This document shows positions 1-10,204 of a stretch of 64,000 nt of DNA, in pieces; the first letter of the stretch is position 1; every line of letters begins with the position of its first letter. The stretch comes from Petunia secreta (Eukaryota > Streptophyta > Magnoliopsida > Solanales > Solanaceae), in contig JARKIP010000005.1 of NCBI GenBank assembly GCA_029990175.1, forward strand, positions 71,580,001 through 71,644,000. The letters are read 5' to 3'. Under the pieces are notes generated by a model. It was given only the letters and a program-made list of their open reading frames with translations, did not search any database and was not told where the DNA came from. The translations under genes and the position numbers were made by a program.

Positions 1-1120
1 AAAGAGCTTCAACAGTGGCGAGCCCGAACCTGGGACGAGCTGCATGATCGAGCCACGACGAAGATCAGGCTTGAGGAAGTAGAGTGGAGAAGAATAGGTC
101 GAAACAATTCCTACCGAGGTCGATCTGAGTCCTCTCGACGCATCGACTCGCCACGAGGGAATTCAAAAAATCGTTACGAGCCGTACATTAGAGCTTAAAA
201 GCAACATATAAGTCAGTGCCTCGGGGGACATCAGCATGTGAACCAGCGGCTGGGAGAAAAGTTTGGCTCATCCTCCAATCAAAACCCCTCTGGCCCGTCT
301 TTAGTATCCAAAGAGAAGGACTTGCCTCGCATATCGACCTCTGAATTGGTGCATGCGATCAAAGGAAAGACTGATCAAGGTGTGAGGTAGTCTAAAGACA
401 TGAGAATGCCTCCGAGCAAAAGGGATCAAACTCAACACTGTGAATTTCACATGGATTATGGGCACGCAACCGAGGACTGTAAAGCACTACGTCTCGAGGT
501 GGCTCACCTCCTTAAGAATGGAGTGTTAGCTGAATACCTGACTGATAAGGGGAAACACAACTACTCAAAGAATAGGAGAGATGAGCAACCACCGCGAATA
601 CAGTCACCAAAAAGAGTGGTGAATGTCATTACTGGAGGGTCCGAGGTAAATAGCATAAACTTTGCCGCTGTAAAACTTTTTTCCAAAATCATCAAGTACA
701 ACGGAGAAGAGAGTAAGAGCTGGTGGATCAGGTAAAGAAATGGTGTTCATCAAGGAGGATTATGATTGGATGATGTTTCCCCACCACGACGCACTAGTGA
801 TCACGCTCAGAATCAACGACTGTGATATCAAATGAGCAATCAAGAAGATGTGGTTGAAGGACCTTGTCGTCCTAAAGGAAACCATATTAACAGGGTTCAA
901 CAATTCCACCAAGAAGACTTTGGGAGAAATAACTCTCACAACAACTGCAGAGGGGATGGACAAGAAAACTACCTTTCAAGTAATGGCCGAGGACATGGCC
1001 TATAATGTTATTCTAAAAAGGCCTTGGATCCACGAAATGGAAGCCGTACCATCGACCATGCACCAGGTAATTAAGTTGCCAACCCCATGGGGAATAAGAG
1101 CCATCCGAGGAGAGCAATGA
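1..1120 (+). pseudogene. gag-protease remnant of the Tat-type element
   Basis: Frame 1 from base 1 reads as a W/R/E-rich gag segment and stops at about 199. Another open stretch (400-735) carries a zinc-knuckle-like motif, CEFHMDYGHATEDC, followed by the leucine-rich tail usual for Tat gag proteins. A further frame (848-1120) contains AYNVILKRPWIHEMEAVPST, which matches the end of a Tat-type aspartic protease (the 'ILxRPW' signature). The active-site D-S/T-G segment is not recognisable. Stops and frame changes separate the pieces, so this is non-functional. Gag packages element RNA and the protease would mature the polyprotein. The 5' end lies outside the window. Confidence 0.7.
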
Positions 1121-1736
1121 ATAGCGTGAAAGTGTTATTCAATTGCAATGAAGAGTACAGTCGCCCCGATCGGGCCAAGCAAATAATATGGTCAACTTGA
1201 AAAGACCCCTCGTATGTTTTTTTTTGAAGAAAACGAGACCTAGTAATCAAGCCCTGCACCATGCACTTGATCAATAGGGCAGGGGGAGAATGGGGACTTG
1301 CCAAATTGATCGACCATTTAGAATAAAAGTTTTTTCAAATAAAACAACTGGGGACTTCATCAGACAAGACTCTTGGGGAACGAGTGAATCTTCTAGTTTT
1401 CCTGCCTAAGTCCTGTTGCGACCAGACATCTTTTGTAATAAAGGCTCACAAATGCATCTTATCAATAAAATAAAATTTGATTCAACATCTTTTTGTTGTC
1501 ATCTGATACGCATAGACAATTGTTATTTAAGCCTTCAGCTCAAGGTCGAGACGTCGTCCTAAGCTAGCTCGAATAAAGAAAAAATATGAAAAGCCTTGCA
1601 AGAAAATTCAATATTCTCAAAAAGAGAAGTTCCATTCATAAAATGGCTCAAAGGACAAAGTCATTACAAAACGAGTGGCTCGAAGGCCATAACAGAAAAT
1701 GACCACAAAAAAGAAATGCTACCCTAAGCTTCTGCC
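1121..1736. other. Spacer between protease remnant and antisense gene; pol missing
   Basis: No reverse transcriptase, RNase H or integrase motif is readable on either strand. Short open stretches are broken by stops. The position corresponds to where pol would lie in a complete Tat element, so an internal deletion is inferred. Poly(A)-signal-like AATAAA motifs occur near 1465. Confidence 0.5.
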
Positions 1737-4342
1737 TCAGAAGCCATCTTCCTCGTCATCCGAGCTCCCGTTGCTTGAATGAAGACTTTCCATTAACTTT
1801 TTAGCCGTGGTAGCATCACTCTCAGCCTTAGCGATCTCTGCATCAAGGTCAGCCCCGCTAGGCACTCCCTCAGAGTTTTTAGCCTTGTTTGAATAACGAC
1901 CCAGTTTTTGTCAACTTTGCCCGGGTCCTCCTCATTCCACGCCTCGAGGAGAAAGAATCAACTTTGCTCCGCAGAGCCCTAACCTCATTTTCGAGCCGCT
2001 CTTTCTCCCCCAGCCAGATGATCTTTCTCTCCGGCCAACTTATTCATTTTGAGCAATTTCTATCACAAATCAGCATAGAACTTCTTAGCACGCTCATTAA
2101 TAATTGACTGGGCCTCTACTCTCACTCTTTTCAGTTCGGCATCACAGAGCTCTTTCAAGTGAGCCATCTTCTCCTCAACGGCATACTTAGCCTCGAGGGC
2201 TTTGACCAGCTCAAGATCGAATTTGTTAGTAGCATTCTTGGCTTGATTAAGTTCAAGCCTTGTGCTTAAAAACTCTTTCTCAAGACTCCTCATCTGAGAC
2301 TCAAGGCCGGCCATCCTCTCGCCTCCATCCCGCCTTCATTTGCCTGAGAGGCATTCGATCTCAGCAGCCCTGATAGAGTTGATGTAACACTACAAAGAAA
2401 AACTCAGAAAAATAAAAAAGAAAACAAAACGAGGATGAAAGGAAAAGCTAAGAGAGAAAACGCATACATGAATAGCATGTTGAGCAGCATCGGCCATCAA
2501 ATCAGCAATATGAGCCTTCCCGAGATAGTCACGTTCCGATGGACCCAGGAGTCCACGAAGACTAATCGGGACCTGAATGTCACCATCGAGGAGGCAAAGA
2601 TCGGAGGGAATTTTGATGTAACGAAATTGTTTCCAAGAAGCTGAGGTAGGAGCAGGCTCGGAAGCAGCTCGAGGAGTTTTGTCTCCCACTCGAGGTGGTT
2701 GAACATCATCTATTGTAGCTGAAGGTTGAGCTATCCCTTTACCTTTATCAGCAACCTGAATCGGCTCTGGCTCACGAAGAGGGGAAACTGCAACCTTTTC
2801 TTGGTCATTTTCCATCTCCTCGGCATGAGTGAACTCGGGGGAAAGGGACAGGCTCCATTCTGGCCCGTTTCACTTCCGGGGTCCTCTCCAAAGATGCCTT
2901 CGTCCTTTTCAAAACTAGAAGAAAATGGAAAAGTATAATTATTAGGAAAACGAAGCAAAGGGAAGAACAAAAAATGATGGGGCAAACACCCAACCTGTCT
3001 TAGCCTCAAGGTCAGATGACCCCTCGGGGACTGCTCCTCTCTCCCCATCTTCCTTTCCTTCTTTTTGTTTTCTCCTCAAAAGGTTTCCAATCAAACCTTG
3101 AAGGGAACTTAAAGCGTCCCCTGCCTCGGGGACTTCTTCCTTCATTTTTTCTCCTTTGGCACAGTGATCGCCCTCTTTAGGAGACCTACAATAAAGAAAG
3201 ATGATGATTCGCCAAGAAAAGACGACTCGAGGAAAATAAGAAGAACATTGATTTGGTTAAGGACAACTCACCATGCCATTTACACGCCCATCGATTCTCA
3301 TCCAAGGCAGCCAAAACCATCCATGACCTTTTCGATCTGGGTTTGGAATCGATAATATCTTGGACCCATTGGGTCAAGTCCTTCGGGCGGACAATCAGGA
3401 TCGCCTCGGCTAAAATAAGTCAAAGAAGAAGAGTTAAGCAAAGAAGTGTCGAAGTAAAAATAAAAAATGACCGAGAGGAATACTTCACTTACGAGCTTGA
3501 TACCATTGATCGGAGGAATTAGGCCTCTAGGACAAAAGCTCAGTGGGCAAAAGAACGAAGCGCGCATTCCATCCCGGTCCTCAATATCCTCGCTCTTTGT
3601 AATCAACGAGTATGAGCCTCGCTTGTTAAGCTGGACGATTCCATCCTTGTGAAGGGAAGGGTACAAAAGGTACAAAAGATGATCAAGGGTAAAAATGACC
3701 CCGGCTAACTTACTCAAAAATTCGAGACATTGAACATGCCTCTACATACCGGGGCCAATTTGGGCTATACATAATTGGTAGGTGCAGAAAAAGGAGTCCA
3801 ACACCTCGGGGATAGGAATAGAAAACCCTATTATGAAGGGGTAGGTAAAAACAAAAGAGCACCCTTTAACTCTATCACACACTCGACTACCAGGGGTAGG
3901 GATACCAACCTTATCCTCGGGGTCCCAATTGCAATTAGACCGAACCAAATGTATGTTCGTCTGAGTAATCAAACTTGACATATTTTTAAAGGGATATTTC
4001 TTTTCCTCCTAGCATCCGACTCGCTCTGAAACTGCATAACGAAATCCTTCGAGAGATCTATTTTGGAGGGAATAATATGGTGAGGTTCGAGCTCAAGGTC
4101 ATTTGAAAGTACTCGTCGTTACCAATATCCTTCATGGTAACATCATCGTCAACCACAACTGCCTCGGCAGCCGTGGCTGGGTTTTTCTCCTGAACCAAAC
4201 CGTTTAACTAAGGTAAGTCACCCATATCGAAGTCAGAAGGAACAATAACGTTCAACGGTTCGGGAACATTCACTAACTCACCACCAACGATCATGGTTTC
4301 AACAAAAGGATGTGAAGAATTTTGTGAATTTTGCTTAGACAT
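1737..4342 (-). pseudogene. Antisense multi-exon gene carried by the Tat-type element, copy A
   Basis: The ATG is at 4342 and the probable stop at 1737-1739. Introns are seen directly as GT..AG, AT-rich, 78-86-base gaps at 3410-3492, 3186-3271, 2915-2994 and 2390-2467. Exons are therefore about 3493-4342, 3272-3409, 2995-3185, 2468-2914 and 1737-2389. The product would begin MSKQNSQNSS, contain a middle domain with WVQDIIDSKPRSKRSW, and end in a long Glu/Lys/Leu-rich coiled coil (2063-2314) and an acidic tail with SSDDEEDGF. Copy A is broken. A TAG replaces the CAG of copy B at about residue 43, one frameshift in exon 1 is shared with copy B, and exon 4 has one extra G near 2836. Antisense ORFs are known in Tat elements but their function is not. 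Downstream coiled-coil frames are also disturbed. Confidence 0.6.
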
Positions 4343-4443
4343 TTCTCAGAAAATATTTCTTGGATAGCAAGAGAAGAAAATTTCAGGAAGTTTCACTGTT
4401 AAAAGCAAGGAAATATGTGAAGAAGGAGAAGAAAAGGCGCGGC

Positions 4444-4451
4444 TATATATA
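4444..4451 (-). promoter_or_regulatory. TATA box of the antisense gene, copy A
   Basis: TATATATA lies about 100 bases upstream of the ATG at 4342 on the minus strand. The same motif at the same spacing is kept in copy B (29051-29058), which supports a dedicated antisense promoter. Confidence 0.5.
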
Positions 4452-4664
4452 GGTTAAGGCGCCATGATTACAATTGCATGGGGAAGGCAAAAGCAAGAAA
4501 TCATGCCCAATCAATGATTGCCACGCGTGATTGATGGAAATATCGAGTGATAACCGCCGCTTTCAAATTTCACGGTGCACGAATAGCCACGTCGATCTCC
4601 TACCTAAACTCATGCTACTCCTCGACAGATTTGACAACTACTCAAAGAGTGGGAGGGGACTATC

Positions 4665-5253
4665 TGTATTGGGTAAAAAACCACCGAGACCTAGAGCAAG
4701 GATACAAGGCTCGGCTCAGGTCAATCTTGAAAATCGAGTCCACGAAGGGAGATGGCACGACCCTTTGCCTCGAAAGACCACCTCAGGGAAGAAACAAAAC
4801 TGAGTCCAAGGTGCAGAGCTCGGAATGATCGCCACGAAACAAAGTCCCCGAGCAAGTTCGACACCTCGACAAAACGAGACCTGATCTTTGTAACTGTCGA
4901 CCGTTGCCCAGGAATTTAAGAAGAAGATCATGAGCTGACCACGATCAAATACATAGTAATGGTCATAAAAGCATAGTTATTGTGACTATAACATTACTCA
5001 TTTCATCAATTATAAATAGGACTCATCTGTAACCAAAAAAGGCATCAAGAAATATAACACTCGACTTACATTCTTTCTTTGAAGGCTTTTGTCTCATTTT
5101 ATCAACTCGTTTATATCTTTTTTCGTTTATGTCATTAAGCACTTGTCTCATTAAGTCCAGTCTTAGTTCGATCATAACTTTGATGCAAGCAAATTATCAA
5201 TCAATCCCAAAACAAATTCGATTTGTTGTCCTATCCTAATTCAAGCCAACACA
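4665..5253 (+). repeat. Probable 3' LTR of the Tat-type element, copy A
   Basis: It begins TGTATTGGGT directly after a purine-rich tract (AAAGAGTGGGAGGGGAC, polypurine-tract-like) and ends CCAACACA, giving 589 bases. It holds a TATAAATA at about 5009. A 589-base counterpart with the same limits sits at 29271-29859. The 5' LTR is outside the window, so the boundaries rest on TG..CA ends and the tract. Confidence 0.45.
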
Positions 5254-5804
5254 GTCTATAACATATAATAAAAAAATATCATTATATTAAAGATGAAAAA
5301 AGATAAAGTTTGAAACTATAGAGGGTCAAATAGGTATTTTGAAAATTTATTTAATAACAAAGGGGGAGAATGATTATTCTTCATAGTTGAGTGGAGAATT
5401 TGATTTTTAAAGTAAAGTTGAAGGGTGTAACTGACATTAATCACCCATTTCTTGATCATTCTTGATTTATCATTAAAATATATTAAATGTCATTCTTATT
5501 CTCTAGTAAACTAAACTCGAGTGTTTATTAGGTTTTATAATGAGAATTTTGTTTAATTTAATACTTGATGATGACTTTTTAACAAGTTACAAATGGACAA
5601 AATCTTAAACTTTAACAGCTCTTTTCTTTTTTTTTTCTTAAAGTTTTTATTAGATTCAGGATTACGTTACCAAATGAAATTTGATATTGTATTACAGAGA
5701 CCGTTTCGTACAAAAATGAGATATTTCAAAATTATAATCTCATATACTATATGAGATAGTAATACTATCTGGAATTATATCCAACCTTATTCCTCTTACC
5801 AAAT
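5254..5804. other. AT-rich flank of the Tat remnant
   Basis: No gene, RNA or repeat of its own is recognised here. The segment is AT-rich and is repeated almost base for base at 29860-30404, so it belongs to the duplicated unit. Confidence 0.6.
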
Positions 5805-5863
5805 ATATAACAACAATAACAACAATATTTTCAGCGTTATCCCACACATAATATCTGTAGAGA
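5805..5863 (-). mobile_element. TS-type SINE, copy A, 3' part (split by an LTR element)
   Basis: On the minus strand this is the 3' end of a TS-like SINE with a TTG/TTATTG-rich tail (5806-5835). The rest of the body resumes at 25385 after the Athila-like insertion. The unbroken counterpart is at 30405-30533. Confidence 0.6.
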
Positions 5864-7215
5864 AAAACTTGTTGCTCCCAACGCACACGCAAGTATACGT
5901 GGTCGACAAGTAATAAAGTGATAAATCGAGTATCGTTCCTACGAGGACTATTCAGACTAACACTTAATAAACAATTTCTACAAACTATTCAGGGATCCTT
6001 TTCTTAAATGGTGAGAGTTTTAGTAACTAAAGAGCAGTAATTAAAATGGTAGAAGTGGATTCAAACAATGGAGCAAAACTTGGTTGTTATCAGTAATAAG
6101 GAGACGGTCCAGGGTCAGAGTTACGAACAATCCAGTTGAGTTTTCCAATTGATTCCACTTCTCAAATCCCGGATTACTAACTAACAGAGTAAATGTACCC
6201 GTGAAAACCTTTCGATTCTTCACAGTCTATGCAGGCTACTTCAATCCCTATATGTCTATGGGTTGAATCACGTGCACGCATTAACGAATTCTGTAATTAG
6301 TTAAACTAGGCGAGCAAGTATATGTCTATCCTACTCACAAATTGGTTTCCCGATGCCCGGGTTCACAAACTAGTCCTATTCTTTCTTATTACGTAATTAA
6401 ATTCCCTCTTTCGAGTTCAATCTAAAAACCATAGGTAATGCGTAATAATCGGGCCCTGACTATTACACAAGTGAAATCAAGAAAGAATAAGTAACCCGTT
6501 ATGGGATTCAATTAATGGAAATCAATCTTCAAACATCAACTTTCATGAAATACTCTAACCCTAGAACGTAAGATTTAGCCACGCATACTCATAATAACAA
6601 CACACAGATTTGATGAAATAATGAAATAATGATGTAATAGATTAATGGAAGGAAGAAAAACCCTTGTTCAAGATGTTATGAGCTCTCCAATTTGCTCCAA
6701 AGTCTGAACTCCTATCAAAAACTAAGTAAAAGAGTATTTATAGGGTTTACAAAGGCCTGGTAATAAGTTAGACCTAAGCCTAGACGAAATAGGAAGTTCC
6801 AAAACGCTCCAGGGGCGCTATAACGGGCGCCCCGCGCCCACGACCGCGCCTAGACAACCAGTGGCCGTCGAAGTTTGCACGCCATTGGGGCGCCCCGCTT
6901 GGGAAAATGCGCCAGGCAATGGGGCACTCTGGGAGGCGCGCCACGTGCCCAACAGCGCCCGGCCAAATTCCTGTTTCCTTGCTCCTTTGCTCGCTTCGTG
7001 TCGTGCCTTCGTGTGCTCGATCCAATCCTCAATCAAAATCCAATCTTTTCTTGCTCGATCATGCTCTTTAAAGCTCCAATTGCACTGCATAACAACCTAC
7101 ATACACACGACATAAAATCAGTGCAAAACCACATTCATAAACTATAAAACGGGCGAATAAAGTATCCAAACGCAAGGAAATATTAAGGAAATATAGGCGT
7201 AAAATGCCAAACATC
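5864..7215 (-). repeat. 3' LTR (in element orientation) of the Athila-like element
   Basis: It is nearly identical to 24033-25384. On the minus strand a TATAAATA lies at 6735-6742. A GC-rich block at about 6811-6960, made of GGGCGCC-like words, stands out from the AT-rich surroundings. Short ORFs on both strands through this block are low-complexity shadows. Confidence 0.75.
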
Positions 7216-7227
7216 TCCACCCCACAC
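7216..7227 (-). promoter_or_regulatory. Polypurine tract of the Athila-like element
   Basis: On the minus strand GTGTGGGGTGGA abuts the start of the 3' LTR, where plus-strand DNA synthesis would be primed. Confidence 0.55.
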
Positions 7228-7461
7228 TTGAACCTTTGCTCGCCCTCGAGCAATCACAAATAACTTCCCAACCTAGGTAGAACAGGTCTGCCTATGACTA
7301 TGGTTGATACCGACCATTGAACAAATGCATACAAGACTACTATGGGTCCAACAAACATGCCAACAATTTATCAAACTCAAAACATGAGAACAACTACCCC
7401 AAGATAACTCAAATACACAAACCCAACTCATTGCAACCATGCTCCCACAAAATCACACCTA
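7228..7461 (-). other. 3' untranslated end of the Athila-like element, left of the nested insertion
   Basis: Non-coding. It was continuous with 20017 onward before the Ogre-like element inserted. No ORF or structure of note is seen. Confidence 0.6.
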
Positions 7462-7466
7462 TCTAC
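7462..7466. other. Target-site duplication TCTAC, left copy
   Basis: TCTAC directly precedes the left LTR and recurs at 20012-20016 after the right LTR. Confidence 0.85.
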
Positions 7467-9178
7467 TGTTGACACCCAATTTTGTCCCGGATTTTAATTA
7501 AATGTATAATTATTTTAAAATTAAGTTAAATTTTGAAAATTACAAGTAAATAGCTAATTTTAAAGGAAAATGACCAAAATTGCAAATCATCCTTTCATTT
7601 GCAGTGTACTATATAATTATTTGTTTAACTTAATTAAAGGGCTAAATTTGTTCGTGAATTTCAATTTAGGATCGTTTCTGAAAAGCCCATATATACACAC
7701 ATAAATGCACAAAATCGTTTCTATTTTTTTTCCCAATCAAAACAACCTCAAAACCCGGCCCACTTACCCCTCATTTTATGATCCATCTTCATCTCCTTAC
7801 AAAAAACCCTAGACCCCATAAAAAGAATAGCAGCCGAGCCCCTCATTTTTCTCCTCACAAGACCACAGGCACTTCATCTTCCCTTCATCACTTCATCTCC
7901 CTTACACCCCCCTCCTCATCTTTCGAACTCTCCCTATCATATACACAGACGACCCCATACAAAAAAGGGAACAAACATAAAATGCACACACGAGCACACC
8001 ATCGACAGAAATAGAGATCAGTGGCGACACTGAATCTAACCGGAAAACTCTATCACTGTTCGTCTCAGTTTCCCATCGTTATTATGTAAATGAAATTGGA
8101 ATGGAGAGTCGGAGACAGAGTCGCAGCGACGCTACCCATTGGTCGGTGTCGCTCCTCCATCTTGGTTCGACAACGACGCTGTTAGTCGTCGTCCCTTCTC
8201 CCCTTTTATCTTTCGTCGTTGTTCTGCTTATTGTTTTAGTTGTTTCTCACCGGAAAATCCGTCTAAAATATTGATCTTGTTTGTTTTCTAGTATACTTGG
8301 TTGTTTGACCGCTGACGAGATTTGATGGCCTCTGTTGTCTTTGATTTGTGATCGGTATAGAAAGGCGATGGTAGAGTTGTAGTGACGCCGTGCACCGCTC
8401 GCCGGAGAAACCACTGGTGTTGCTCCTCTGTTCCGTCGTTGTTTGCCATCGTTTTCGGGTTTCTTTTCTGGAGTATCTATGCTCTTGGAACTTATTGGCT
8501 ATATTGAGAGGCCATTGCATCTATTTACTCTTGGGTTGCACGCTTTGGGTTACTCCATTGGTTTCGCTAATTTGAACTGATACTATAAAGTGGAATTGTC
8601 TCCTTCTTTTCGAGCTTCAATCCATTCAAATCTGTCCACTGCCCCTTTTCGTTGAATTGGTTATTGATTTTGTTTGGCTATTGTTTAGCTTGGCTATGCC
8701 ATCTATAATTATGTTATTGATGCACAGTTGATTATGTTGCTTATGGTTCTGCGTTTGTTCTGACTATCACTAATTACGTTTGTTGAGAAGTTTTGCGGTT
8801 TCTTGGATACTATGGACCTTGATCTGGACAATCATTGTGACAAAATGGACTATGAAAATTACTAGTTTTGAGGCATACGGACTGATATTGAACCGATACT
8901 ACACTTTGGCCAATGAAAAATACATACAAACGTATTGAGGCCTCGGGGTTGATTCGAACACGATACTACACTTGAACCGTCCCGTTCCCGTATCCCTAAA
9001 GCAAAAGGCGATGATGAATGCATTTTAATGCTAAGCAAGTTGAATAGAGTAGTGGGTTTGGTGCTTTGGCACGGCAACACGGCCCGGACTCCGTGTTTGC
9101 AACCGCACCAAATCTCGAGCCTCTATTCGACGCGCCATACAAACCTGAGCCTAAATTTTGCAAAAAACAAAACCCCTC

Positions 9179-9230
<52 letters not shown>

Positions 9231-9293
9231 ATTATATATTCTATTATTATTATATATTTTATTATTATTATTACTTTATTATTGTTATTGTTA

Positions 9294-9363
<70 letters not shown>

Positions 9364-10183
9364 TTATTGTTATTGTTATTTCATTATTATTATTATTATT
9401 ACTTTATTAGTGTTATTTTATTTTATTAATTATTACACTTTATTATCGTACTAATCCAGTTTAATTTCTATTTTATTGCGAGGTACATATTGGCACGAAT
9501 AATTTATGGACGAGTTTGGCTAACTCACGAACGGGAATAATCCATTGCATTAAAGGCATTTGGGGATTGAATTCGGACCCGAGCATTCAGAAATAAGACT
9601 TAGGAATTTTAGGAAATCCAAGGCTCCCGCGAGTTGATCATTTCCCGGGTTTTATCTTTAAACTTCGCATTATTTTCCTTGGATATTTATGCAAATAAAT
9701 ATGTAAAATACTTTATTTATCAATAATATTTGATTGCTTGATATATTGCTTTACTTTATGTGCATTATCCTTTTATTTTTGAAGTCGTTATTTAATTTAT
9801 TGCACACTGGGGCAAATTAGCAAAATGCGTGCAAGTTAAAATATTTTTCATAAACAAGTTTTATTTCAATTAATTATTTTAGATAAATTTTCTAGAAAAG
9901 CATATTTTGCAAATATTTTGGAAACCTGTCGGATTAACCGTATTTTGCGGAATTTCGGAAGTGCCTTAAAAACCTTCTTCCGAAATTAATAAAACCTCTT
10001 ACCTTTAGAATCTCTGAAAGAAAGACCGTCTTTTTATAAAAACGGAGTTTTTGCAGGCATTTGTTAATTTGGTTCCCTGTTTTCCTTAAATTGGGTGGCG
10101 ACTCCGAAAACTCCAAAAGAGTTAGCCCATCCTGTCGATATTCCGGAATTTATCCTTTTCGGGGTAATTTTTGGGGTTCAACA
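7467..10183 (+). repeat. 5' LTR of the Ogre-like element
   Basis: 2717 bases, TG..CA. It contains an ATT microsatellite (9179-9421). ORFs in it (for example 8263-8520, minus) recur unchanged in the other LTR and look like no known protein. Confidence 0.85.
9179..9421 (+). repeat. ATT/TTA microsatellite in the 5' LTR
   Basis: Long runs of ATT with a few interruptions. The matching tract in the 3' LTR (19025-19251) is shorter and differently interrupted, and accounts for most of the length difference between the LTRs. Confidence 0.9.
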
Positions 10184-10186
10184 GCA

Positions 10187-10204
10187 TGGCGACTCTGCTG
10201 GGGA
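10187..10204 (+). promoter_or_regulatory. Primer-binding site of the Ogre-like element
   Basis: TGGCGACTCTGCTGGGGA starts three bases after the 5' LTR. This form is usual in Tat/Ogre elements and is thought to pair with a tRNA-Arg. I have not verified the tRNA. Confidence 0.65.

Larger units (their letters stand above)
1..5253 (+). mobile_element. Decayed Tat-type Ty3/gypsy retrotransposon (3' portion)
   Basis: The left edge of the window cuts into this element. In order it shows a gag tail with a CCHC-like knuckle, a retropepsin tail, a short spacer where reverse transcriptase and integrase would be expected but are absent, an antisense multi-exon gene (1737-4342), and a probable 3' LTR (4665-5253). 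Gag, protease, antisense ORF and 3' LTR in this order is known for the plant Tat lineage. The missing RT-RH-IN block is inferred to be an internal deletion. The part from 2701 rightwards is repeated at 27307-29859. Confidence 0.7.

Noticed and set aside
5863..5870. TG..CA limits for the Athila-like LTRs (5870-7213 and 24039-25382)
   Set aside because: Homology runs further to 5864 and 7215 and abuts the primer-binding site, so the longer limits were used; still uncertain.
8263..8520. 85-codon minus-strand ORF, identical at 18109-18366
   Set aside because: Identity only reflects the two LTRs of one young element; no known motif.
9066..9454. ORFs rich in Ile, Leu or Tyr across the ATT tract (also 18912-19282)
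   Set aside because: Translation of a trinucleotide microsatellite in three frames; not genes.
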